A DNA stretch of 64,000 nucleotides from contig CAVQFO010000014.1 of the NCBI GenBank assembly GCA_963711725.1, positions 24,326 to 88,325 on the forward strand, written 5' to 3'. A program made the position numbers and the translations under genes. Source of the stretch: CAVQFO01 sp963711725. GTDB lineage: Bacteria; Pseudomonadota; Gammaproteobacteria; Nitrococcales; Aquisalimonadaceae. The number at the start of each line of letters is the position of its first letter. Within the stretch, counting starts at the first letter, position 1. The notes under the pieces were generated by a model. That model saw only the letters and a program-made list of their open reading frames with translations. It was not told the DNA's origin and searched no databases. Of the stretch, positions 26,185-33,849 are shown piece by piece.

Positions 26185-26212
26185 AAAAAAAAGCCCCCGC
26201 GGATGCGGGGGC
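26185..26212 (-). terminator. Rho-independent terminator of glnA
   Basis: In the leftward transcript, GCCCCCGC-ATCC-GCGGGGGC is followed by eight T residues, a textbook intrinsic terminator. It lies 28 bases after the glnA stop codon, so read-through from the glnA promoter into ntrBC should be limited. Confidence 0.92.
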
Positions 26213-26239
26213 CTTGTGCGTCGACGAGCGGGAGCTCGA

Positions 26240-27655
26240 TTAGACGCTGTAGTACATATCGAATTCCACCGGGTGGGTGGTCATCCGCAGGCGCGTGATC
26301 TCGTCCATCTTCAAGGCAATGTAGGCGTCGATGGCGTCATCGGTGAACACGCCGCCCTGGGTCAGGAACGCGCGATCCTCGTCGAGATGCTTCAGCGCCT
26401 CTTCCAGAGAGAAGGCGACCTTCGGAATCTCGGCCTCTTCCTCGGGCGGCAGATCGTACAGATCCTTGTCCATGGCATCGCCCGGGTGGATCTTGTTCTG
26501 GATGCCGTCCAGGCCGGCCATCAACATCGCCGCGAAGGCAAAGTACGGGTTGGCCGTGGAGTCGGGGAAACGCACTTCGATGCGGCGCGCCTTGGGGTTG
26601 GATACCCAGGGAATCCGGATGGAGGCGGAACGGTTGCGGGCCGAGTAGGCCAGCAGCACGGGCGCTTCGAAGCCGGGCACCAGGCGCTTGTAGCTGTTGG
26701 TGGAAGCGTTGGTGAAGGCGTTCAGGGCACGGGCGTGCTTGATGATGCCGCCGATGTAATACAGGGCCGTCTCGGACAGGCCGCCGTAGCCGTCACCGGT
26801 GAAGGTGTTGCTGCCGCTCTTGCCGATGGACTGGTGAACGTGCATGCCGCTGCCGTTGTCGCCCACCAGGGGCTTGGGCATGAAGGTGGCGGTCTTGCCG
26901 TAGGCGTGGGCGACGTTGTGCACCACGTACTTCAGCTTCTGCACCTCGTCGGCCTTCTTCACCAGGGTGTTGAAGCCCACGCCGATCTCGCATTGCCCGG
27001 CGGTGGCCACCTCGTGGTGGTGCACCTCGGCGACCATGCCGATCTCTTCCAGCGCTTCGCACATGGCGCCGCGCATGTCGTGCAGGGAGTCGACCGGGGG
27101 CACCGGGAAATAGCCGCCCTTGACGCCGGGGCGGTGGCCCATGTTGCCGTCGGGGTAGGTGCGCTCGGAGTTCCAGCCGGCTTCCTCGGAGTCGATCTTG
27201 CAGAAGCTGCCGCTCATGTCGGCGCCCCAGCGGACGTCGTCGAAGATGAAGAATTCATTCTCGGGGCCGAAATAGGCGACGTCGCCCATGCCGGTGGAGG
27301 CCAGGTAGGCTTCGGCGCGCTTGGCGATGGACCGGGGATCGCGCTCGTAGCCCTGCATGGTGTTGGGCTCGATGATGTCGCAAGTGATGTTCAGGGTGGG
27401 CTCGTCGAAGAACGGGTCCAGGAAGGCCGTCTCGTTGTCGGGCATCAGGATCATGTCCGATTCGTTGATGCCCTTCCAGCCGGCGATGCTGGAACCGTCG
27501 AACATCTTGCCTTCTTCGAACAGATCTTCGTCCACCACGCCGACGGGCAGCGTGACGTGCTGTTCCTTGCCTTTGGTATCGGTGAAACGAAGATCGACGA
27601 ACTTGACGTTCTCGTCTTTGATGAGCTTCATCAGATCAGCTGCAGTGCGAGACAT
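26240..27655 (-). CDS. glnA: Glutamine synthetase type I
   Basis: Dodecameric enzyme making glutamine from glutamate, ammonia and ATP, 471 residues. The ATG at 27655 follows GGAGG. The catalytic signature DGSSIAGWKGINESDM, the Glu/His metal site AEVHHHEVATAGQCEIG and the glutamate-binding flap region (NRSASIRIPWVSNPKARRIE) are all present. The KDLYDLPPEE motif contains the Tyr that GlnE adenylylates in GSI-beta enzymes. Expression is probably sigma-54/NtrC driven (sites at 27708-27834). Confidence 0.97.
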   Translation of the reverse strand: MSRTAADLMKLIKDENVKFVDLRFTDTKGKEQHVTLPVGVVDEDLFEEGKMFDGSSIAGWKGINESDMILMPDNETAFLDPFFDEPTLNITCDIIEPNTMQGYERDPRSIAKRAEAYLASTGMGDVAYFGPENEFFIFDDVRWGADMSGSFCKIDSEEAGWNSERTYPDGNMGHRPGVKGGYFPVPPVDSLHDMRGAMCEALEEIGMVAEVHHHEVATAGQCEIGVGFNTLVKKADEVQKLKYVVHNVAHAYGKTATFMPKPLVGDNGSGMHVHQSIGKSGSNTFTGDGYGGLSETALYYIGGIIKHARALNAFTNASTNSYKRLVPGFEAPVLLAYSARNRSASIRIPWVSNPKARRIEVRFPDSTANPYFAFAAMLMAGLDGIQNKIHPGDAMDKDLYDLPPEEEAEIPKVAFSLEEALKHLDEDRAFLTQGGVFTDDAIDAYIALKMDEITRLRMTTHPVEFDMYYSV

Positions 27656-27707
27656 GCTTAACCTCCGAAATGGGAACGAGCTTTGGGAGCTGACTTCGGC
27701 CTCAATT

Positions 27708-27723
27708 AGCAGGATTTGTGCCA
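27708..27723 (-). promoter_or_regulatory. Sigma-54 promoter of glnA
   Basis: The complement reads TGGCACAAATCCTGCT. The -24 box TGGCAC is perfect, the -12 box CTGCT differs by one base, and GG and GC are 10 bases apart, as required. The predicted start at about 27697 leaves a 42-base leader before the glnA ATG. Confidence 0.8.
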
Positions 27724-27788
27724 GCACCAGAAAATCGCACGGTTGGGCCATCCCTGGTGCAGCAGCACAGTCTGACCACATCCAGAAT

Positions 27789-27834
27789 GCACCATGTCGG
27801 TGCGCGCGCAAGCAATGGCGCACCAATAGCGTGC
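27789..27834. promoter_or_regulatory. Two NtrC enhancer sites upstream of glnA
   Basis: GCACCATGTCGGTGC (27789-27803) is a perfect GCACC-N5-GGTGC dyad. GCACCAATAGCGTGC (27820-27834) has one mismatch. Their centres are 31 bases apart, about three helical turns, at about -99 and -130 from the predicted start. This copies the two strong NtrC sites of the E. coli glnA enhancer. Confidence 0.8.
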
Positions 27835-27904
27835 ATCACGCCCACTCTTCAGCGGGCCGACCCGCGATGGGCTGCCACTATAGCAGAACGGCCAAGCGGT
27901 GGGA

Positions 27905-28477
27905 TTAGTGGCGCGTACGCTTCCCGGGGTCGGGGGCGGGGAAGCCTTCGGTGTGGCGGTTGAGGCGTTCCCGGGCGGAGCGCGATCCGGTCTCGGCCCA
28001 GGTTTCAAAGGCCTCGAGGGCGGATGTGGAACCGTCCCGGTGGATCCGCCGCGTGGCTTGCAGCACGTCCATGAGATCCACGAACGTGGCCGACAGGCCG
28101 GCGAACAGATCGGCTGCACCCGGGCGGGAATGCTCGGCGACCTGGTGATAGGCACTGCGGCCGATATCCACAAAATAGCGCAGGCGAACCCGGCGCCGCT
28201 CCGCCTGGCCCGGGAACAATCCGGCGTAGATCAGGCAATGGTCGCCCACCTCCTGGAGCCGATCCCGGCGAACCGAACCCTTGCTGCCCGCGGCGCGCAG
28301 GTAACGCAGCGCCAGTACCGCACGAACCAGGTCGGGATGGGCGGCGTAGCGCATCAGCAGAAACACCAGGTAGCTCTCGCCGGCCTCGTCGAGCTCCCGC
28401 TCGCAGATGTGCTCGGCGTCCCGGATCAGTCGATGCCAACTGGCCGTGCTGGACGGGTCGAGGATCAGTTTCGGCAT
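27905..28477 (-). CDS. Conserved hypothetical protein
   Basis: 190 residues from the ATG at 28477 (MPKLILDPSSTASWHRLIRD). It is mainly helical with no signal peptide or membrane segment. ELDEAGESYLVFLLMRYAAH and VGDHCLIYAGLFPGQAERRR are the most distinctive blocks, and YFVDIGRSAYHQVAEH follows. The C-terminus is basic and disordered (GFPAPDPGKRTRH). I recall similar proteins in gammaproteobacteria but can give no function. It lies between the glnA control region and divergent glyQ. Confidence 0.7.
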   Translation of the reverse strand: MPKLILDPSSTASWHRLIRDAEHICERELDEAGESYLVFLLMRYAAHPDLVRAVLALRYLRAAGSKGSVRRDRLQEVGDHCLIYAGLFPGQAERRRVRLRYFVDIGRSAYHQVAEHSRPGAADLFAGLSATFVDLMDVLQATRRIHRDGSTSALEAFETWAETGSRSARERLNRHTEGFPAPDPGKRTRH

Positions 28478-28646
28478 GGCGCACCTCCCCTGCATTGAAC
28501 CGGGCGCTATAAGGGGCTTATCGGCGGCATCAGCAATAACTTATGCTCTCCGGCACGCTGTTCCAGCCTCCCCAGCGCCCGCTCGGCCGCAGCCTTACAT
28601 CGGCCCTACCCCTCAAGCTATACTCTGGCCCCTGTTTCCAGGCAAG

Positions 28647-28669
28647 CCGTCGAAGCGATGCTTCGACGG
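28647..28669 (+). promoter_or_regulatory. Leader hairpin upstream of glyQ
   Basis: CCGTCGAAGC and GCTTCGACGG form a perfect 10-base stem with a 3-base loop, ending 29 bases before the glyQ start. There is no T-run, so a translational or mRNA-stability role is possible. It could also be a dispersed repeat. Confidence 0.4.
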
Positions 28670-28698
28670 TATTTCAAACGGTTAAGAAGGGGGCGGCC

Positions 28699-29631
28699 TT
28701 GGCGCAAGCAGAGCAGACAAGCCGTGACGTGACGACATTCCAGGGGTTGATCCTCGCCTTGCAGGAATACTGGGCCGAGCAGGGATGCGTGATCCTGCAG
28801 CCGCTGGACATGGAAGTCGGGGCGGGCACGTTTCATCCGGCCACGTTCCTGCGCGCCATCGGTCCGGAGCCGTGGAACGCTGCCTACGTGCAGCCCTCGC
28901 GCCGCCCCACGGACGGCCGCTACGGCGAAAACCCGAACCGCCTGCAGCACTACTACCAGTTCCAGGTGGCGCTGAAACCGTCTCCCCTGAACATTCAGGA
29001 GCTTTACCTGGGCTCGCTGCAGCGCCTGGGGCTCGACACCCTGGTACATGACGTGCGCTTCGTCGAGGACAACTGGGAATCGCCCACGCTGGGCGCCTGG
29101 GGCCTGGGCTGGGAGGTCTGGCTCAACGGCATGGAGATCACGCAGTTCACCTATTTCCAGCAGGTGGGCGGCCTCGACTGCCGGCCGGTGATGGGCGAGA
29201 TCACCTATGGCCTCGAGCGCATCGCCATGTACCTCCAGGAAGTGGAAAGCGTCTATGACCTGACCTGGACATTGGGGCCTAACGGCCGGGTGACGTACGG
29301 CGACGTCTTCAAACAGAACGAAGTGGAGATGTCGGAATACAACTTCGAGCACGCCGCCGTGGACTCGCTGTTCCAGTGGTTCGACGTCTGCGAACGTGAG
29401 AGCCAGCGCCTGATCGAACTGGACCTGCCGCTGCCCGCCTACGAGATGGTGCTCAAGGCGTCCCACACCTTCAATCTGCTGGACGCCCGGCACGCCATCT
29501 CGGTCACCGAGCGCCAGCGCTACATCCTGCGGGTGCGCGCGCTGGCGCGTGCGGTGGCGCAAAAATACTACGAACGCCGGGAGGCGCTGGGTTTCCCGCT
29601 GGCGCCGTCGGCAGAGGAGGGCGCGGCATGA
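28699..29631 (+). CDS. glyQ: Glycyl-tRNA synthetase alpha subunit
   Basis: Catalytic subunit of the bacterial alpha2-beta2 class II enzyme, 310 residues from TTG 28699 with a GGGGGCGG ribosome site. The frame is open further upstream but loses similarity. TFQGLILALQEYWAEQGCVI and the class II motif regions (FLRAIGPEPWNAAYVQPSRR, HYYQFQVALKPSP) match GlyQ throughout. The stop overlaps the glyS start. Confidence 0.96.
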   Translation: MAQAEQTSRDVTTFQGLILALQEYWAEQGCVILQPLDMEVGAGTFHPATFLRAIGPEPWNAAYVQPSRRPTDGRYGENPNRLQHYYQFQVALKPSPLNIQELYLGSLQRLGLDTLVHDVRFVEDNWESPTLGAWGLGWEVWLNGMEITQFTYFQQVGGLDCRPVMGEITYGLERIAMYLQEVESVYDLTWTLGPNGRVTYGDVFKQNEVEMSEYNFEHAAVDSLFQWFDVCERESQRLIELDLPLPAYEMVLKASHTFNLLDARHAISVTERQRYILRVRALARAVAQKYYERREALGFPLAPSAEEGAA

Positions 29632-31707
29632 GCGGGCACGGCGATCTGCTGATCGAAATCGGCACCGAAGAGCTGCCGCCCACCGCCCTGCGCCGCCTCC
29701 GGGACGCATTCCATCACGGCATCGTCCACGGCCTGGATCGGCTCGATCTGAACCACGGCGCCGACCGGGCCTTTGCGACCCCGCGCCGGCTCGCCGTGGT
29801 GGTGGAGAATCTCGCCGCCGGTCAGGCGGATCGCGAGATCGAGCGCCGCGGCCCCGCCGTACAGGCGGCCTTCGATGCCCAAGGCAAGCCCACCAAGGCG
29901 GCCGAGGGGTTCGCACGCTCCTGCGGGGTGGACGTCGCCGATCTCGTGGAAATCGAGACCGACAAGGGCCGCTGGCTGGCCTACCGCGGCACCCAGGCGG
30001 GCAAGCCCCTGGGCGATTTGCTGCCCGAGGTGATCCACGACGCCCTCAACCGCCTGCCCATTCCCAAGCGCATGCGCTGGGGCACCGGTGAGGCGGCCTT
30101 TGTGCGGCCCGTACACTGGGCCGTGGTCCTGTTCGACGGCGACGCCCTGGAGATGGATATCCTCGGCGTGACAGCCGGCCAGGAGAGCCGAGGCCACCGT
30201 TTCCATCACCCCCAGCGTATCCGCCTGGCGTCGGCGGCCGAATACGAGGGCAAGCTGGAACGCGAGGGCCGGGTGATCGTGGATTTCGATCGCCGCCGGT
30301 CGTTGATCGAGGAGCAGGCGCTGGAGGCCGCCAGGGAGCTGGGAGGCCAGCCGTTGATGGACAACGCGCTGCTCGATGAAGTCACGGCCCTGGTGGAATG
30401 GCCCAAACCCATCGTCGGCTCTTTCGACGAGCGCTTTCTGGCCGTCCCGCCGGAAGCGCTGATCTCCAGCATGCAGGGTCACCAGAAGTACTTCCCCGTG
30501 GTGGACGAGGCGCAGCGCCTGCTGCCCCGGTTCATCACCATCAGCAACATCGACAGCCGGGACCCGGGTGAAGTGGCGCGAGGCAACGAGCGGGTGATCC
30601 GGCCGCGGCTGTCCGATGCGGCGCTTTTTCTGGGATCAGGACCGCAAGCACCCGCTGGCGGACCGGATCGACGCCCTGGGCGATATCGTCTTTCAGCAGA
30701 AGCTCGGCACCTTGCGCGACAAGGCGGAGCGCGTAGCCCGTATCGGTGAGGGCTTTGCCGATGAATTCGACGTCCCCACCGCCGCCATTCGCCGGGCTGC
30801 ACTGCTGGCGCGGACCGATCTGCTCACGGAGATGGTGGGCGAATTTCCGGAACTGCAGGGCATCATGGGGCGCTACTACGCCGCCCATGACGGCGAGCCG
30901 GCGGATGTCGCCGCCGCCCTCGACGAGCAATACCGCCCCCGGTTCGCCGGCGACGCCGTGGCTCAGGGTGCCGTAGCGCAGCTGCTGGCCGTAGCCGACC
31001 GCGCGGACACCTTGCTGGGTATTTTCGCCATTGGCCAGGCGCCCACCGGCGACAAGGACCCCTTCGCCCTGCGGCGCGCGGCGCTGGGCCTGTTGCGCAC
31101 CCTGATCGAGAACGAATCGGACCTGGACCTGCGGACTCTGCTCGAGGTCGCGGCCACCCAGCTGCCGGCCGCGTTGAACGGTGCGTCCCAGGTGCAGGCG
31201 GTGTTCGACTTCTGCATGGAGCGCCTGCGCGGCTATTACCAGGACCAGGGCTTCGCCACGGAAATCTTCGACGCCGTGCTCGCCGCGACGCCCCGGCAGC
31301 CGTTGGATTTCCACCGCCGCATGCTGGGCTGCAAGACGTTTCTGGAGCTGCCGGCGGCCACCAGTCTGGCGGCCGCGCACAAGCGCATCAGCAACATCCT
31401 GCGCAAGGCGGACACCCGCCCGGGCGCCATCGACAAGTCTCGTCTGGACGAAGCCGCGGAGCGGGAACTCCACGACCACCTGGTCGCCGCGCGCGAAGCG
31501 GTTGAACCGGCTCGGGCCGAAGGGAACTACCAGGCCGTGCTGAAGCGGCTCGCCGAGCTTCGGGACCCGGTGGACCGGTTCTTCGACCAGGTCATGGTCA
31601 TGGCCGAAGACCCCGCCCTGCGCAACAACCGTCTGGCGCTATTGCAGGAACTTCGCGATTCTTTCCTCGCCGTGGCCGACATCTCGCGGCTGCCCAGCGG
31701 GGACTGA
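29628..31707 (+). CDS. glyS: Glycyl-tRNA synthetase beta subunit, with one single-base insertion
   Basis: tRNA-recognition subunit of glycyl-tRNA synthetase. The start (LLIEIGTEELPPTALRRL) and the central MQGHQKYFPVVD block are typical of GlyS. Reading slips at the extra G near 30621. Before it the frame reads RPRLSDA, and after it RFFWDQDRKHPLADRI continues exactly where the family does. Removing one base gives 692 residues, the normal length. The anticodon-binding C-terminus (FFDQVMVMAEDPALRNNRL) is intact. An essential gene, so a sequence error is by far the likelier explanation. Confidence 0.94.
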
Positions 31708-31727
31708 CCAAGCCCGGGAGGCGAACC

Positions 31728-32270
31728 GTGAAGCTGGTCGTTCTTGACCGCGACGGTGTAATCAACAGGGAATCCTCGGCGTACATCAAGACACCCGGGG
31801 AATGGCACGCCCTGCCGGGAAGCCTGGATGCCGTAAGGCGCCTCCAGCAGGCCGGTTTCACGGTGGTCGTGGCCACCAACCAATCGGGCCTGGCGCGGGG
31901 TCTGTTCGATGCCGCCACGCTGGAGGCCATCCACGCCAAGATGCGCGCGGAGGCCGAGGCTGCTGGCGGCCGGATCGACAACATCTTCGTCTGTCCTCAC
32001 GGTCCCGCTGACGACTGCGCCTGCCGCAAGCCCCGCCCCGGGCTGCTGCTACAAATCGCCGAGCGCTACGGCATCGAGCTTGCCGGCACGCCCGTGGTAG
32101 GGGATTCCGCGCGGGACCTGGAGGCGGCCAGGCGGGCGGGGGCGCGGCCCATTCTGGTACGTACCGGCAACGGCGAGAAGACGCTGACGCAGGGTGCCGC
32201 GGACGACGTCGAAGTCTACGACGATCTGGCGGCGGCCGTGGACGCTATTCTCGGCGGGGTCCCGTCATGA
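31728..32270 (+). CDS. gmhB: D-glycero-D-manno-heptose 1,7-bisphosphate 7-phosphatase
   Basis: HAD-superfamily phosphatase of the lipopolysaccharide inner-core heptose pathway, 180 residues from a GTG start. The nucleophile motif is VVLDRDGVINRES, motif II is TNQSGLARG, and the zinc-binding loop is CPHGPADDCACRKPRPG. VVGDSARDLEAARRAG holds the Mg-binding aspartates. It overlaps the first plsC by 4 bases. The glyQS-gmhB-plsC order is common in gammaproteobacteria. Confidence 0.94.
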   Translation: MKLVVLDRDGVINRESSAYIKTPGEWHALPGSLDAVRRLQQAGFTVVVATNQSGLARGLFDAATLEAIHAKMRAEAEAAGGRIDNIFVCPHGPADDCACRKPRPGLLLQIAERYGIELAGTPVVGDSARDLEAARRAGARPILVRTGNGEKTLTQGAADDVEVYDDLAAAVDAILGGVPS

Positions 32271-33043
32271 CCGCGGCGCCCCGGAGATCGGCAGCGAACA
32301 TCCGCCCCCGGCGGCGGATCTCCACCGTGCGGGGCGTTGTCCACTTTGTGGGTCTGGCGCTGAACACGGCGGTGCTGATGGTGATAATGCTGCCCACGCG
32401 CCTGCTGCCGTTCCGGATTCGCTATCCGGCCGTAACGTTATGGTCCCGCGTGAACGTCTGGTGGCTGCGGATCGCCGCCGGCGTCGATCACCGTGTCGAA
32501 GGCTGGGAGAACGTCCCGGCCCAGCGGTGCATCGTGGTGGCGAAACACCAATCCAGCTGGGAGACCATCGTCTTCGAAACCCTGTTTCGGCCCCATTGCT
32601 GGGTGCTGAAACGGGAGTTCCTGCGGATCCCGTTCGCGGGTTGGGGAGCAGCGCTGCTTGAGCCCATCGCGGTCGATCGCGCCGCCGGCCATCGGTCGGT
32701 ACGGCAGCTCGTGCGAATCGGCCAGGAGCGGCTTCGCCGGGGCCGGTGGGTCATCGTTTTCCCGGAAGGGACACGCACCGCGCCGGGTCAGCGCCGCCGC
32801 TATCACGTGGGCGCTGGCGCTCTGGCCGAAGCCAGTGGCGTACCTGTGCTGCCGGTCGCCCACAATGCGGGGCAGTTCTGGCCGCGCCACTCGCCGATTC
32901 GCTACCGCGGCACAATCCGCGTGCGCATCGGGCCCCTGATTTCCCCGGAGGGCCGCACGCCCAAGGAGATCGTGGCCGCAGCGGAGGAGTGGATCGAAGG
33001 ACAGATGCCCGATCTTCTGCAGGATCAAAACGGAAACCAATGA
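32267..33043 (+). CDS. Lysophospholipid acyltransferase, PlsC-like (first copy)
   Basis: 258 residues, membrane-bound acyltransferase that probably acylates lysophosphatidic acid. The first active-site block is AKHQSSWETIVF. This has the HX4E form, where classical PlsC has HX4D. The second block is FPEGTRTAPGQRR, with the substrate phosphate-binding EGTR. An N-terminal hydrophobic helix (VGLALNTAVLMVIML) anchors it. It overlaps gmhB, and a paralogue starts immediately after its stop. Confidence 0.87.
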   Translation: MTAAPRRSAANIRPRRRISTVRGVVHFVGLALNTAVLMVIMLPTRLLPFRIRYPAVTLWSRVNVWWLRIAAGVDHRVEGWENVPAQRCIVVAKHQSSWETIVFETLFRPHCWVLKREFLRIPFAGWGAALLEPIAVDRAAGHRSVRQLVRIGQERLRRGRWVIVFPEGTRTAPGQRRRYHVGAGALAEASGVPVLPVAHNAGQFWPRHSPIRYRGTIRVRIGPLISPEGRTPKEIVAAAEEWIEGQMPDLLQDQNGNQ

Positions 33044-33787
33044 ATGAGTAAACGCACCCGCGACGCCAAGGCGAAACCCGGGGTCCTGCAAGCGGCCCGC
33101 TCCGTAATCCACCTGACCGTGGTGATCCTCAGTACCGTCCTGTGGGCCGGGCTGTCCCTGCTGGCGATGCCGCTACCTTATCCGGCGCGATACTGGTTCG
33201 TGACCCGGTGGACCCACTTCAATCTGTGGTGGGCCCGCCTTAGTTGCGGCATCGGCTGGGAACTGCACGGCCTTGAGAACATTCCCGATCGGCCCTGCGT
33301 GGTCATGTCCAAGCACCAGTCCGCCTGGGAAACCATGGGACTGCAGCTTTGTTTCAACCCCCAGACCTGGGTGCTGAAACGGGAACTGATCCGCATTCCC
33401 TTTCTGGGCTGGGCACTGTGGATGCTGGAACCCATCGCCATCGATCGAGGATCGGGTCGGGACGCCCTCAAGCAGTTGATTAAAAAAGGGAAAGATCGGA
33501 TTAATGCCGGCCGGTGGGTTGTAGTTTTCCCCGAGGGAACACGGGTGCCGCCCGGTGAGCGGGGCCGCTATCGCATCGGCGGCGCGGCGCTGGCCCGGGC
33601 TGCCGGCTGTCCGGTGGTGCCGGTCGCCCACAACGCCGGACGCTTTTGGGGCCGTCAAGCACTGTTGAAGCGGCCCGGAACGGTGCAGGTCCGAATCGGA
33701 CCGCCCATCCCCTCCAAGGGCAAGAGCCCCGAAGAACTCACCCGCGAAGTGGAAACCTGGATCGAAGAACAAATGGCCGAGCTCTAA
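33044..33787 (+). CDS. Lysophospholipid acyltransferase, PlsC-like (second copy)
   Basis: 247 residues, clearly paralogous to the preceding gene: VMSKHQSAWETMGL, VLKRELIRIPFLGWALWMLEPIAIDR and FPEGTRVPPGERGRYRIG align with it. It also uses HX4E. The ATG abuts the previous stop (TGA ATG), so the pair is co-translated and likely arose by tandem duplication. Acyl-chain or acceptor specificities could differ. Confidence 0.87.
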   Translation: MSKRTRDAKAKPGVLQAARSVIHLTVVILSTVLWAGLSLLAMPLPYPARYWFVTRWTHFNLWWARLSCGIGWELHGLENIPDRPCVVMSKHQSAWETMGLQLCFNPQTWVLKRELIRIPFLGWALWMLEPIAIDRGSGRDALKQLIKKGKDRINAGRWVVVFPEGTRVPPGERGRYRIGGAALARAAGCPVVPVAHNAGRFWGRQALLKRPGTVQVRIGPPIPSKGKSPEELTREVETWIEEQMAEL

Positions 33788-33849
33788 GCCCGGCCATTTT
33801 TACAAAACCATTTAAAAACAAATGGTTAAGTTATAATAGGCTCTCATAA

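Noticed and set aside
28499..28698. A glycine riboswitch or T-box upstream of glyQ
   Set aside because: Neither the T-box sequence nor glycine-aptamer elements are recognisable; only a simple 10-base hairpin is present.
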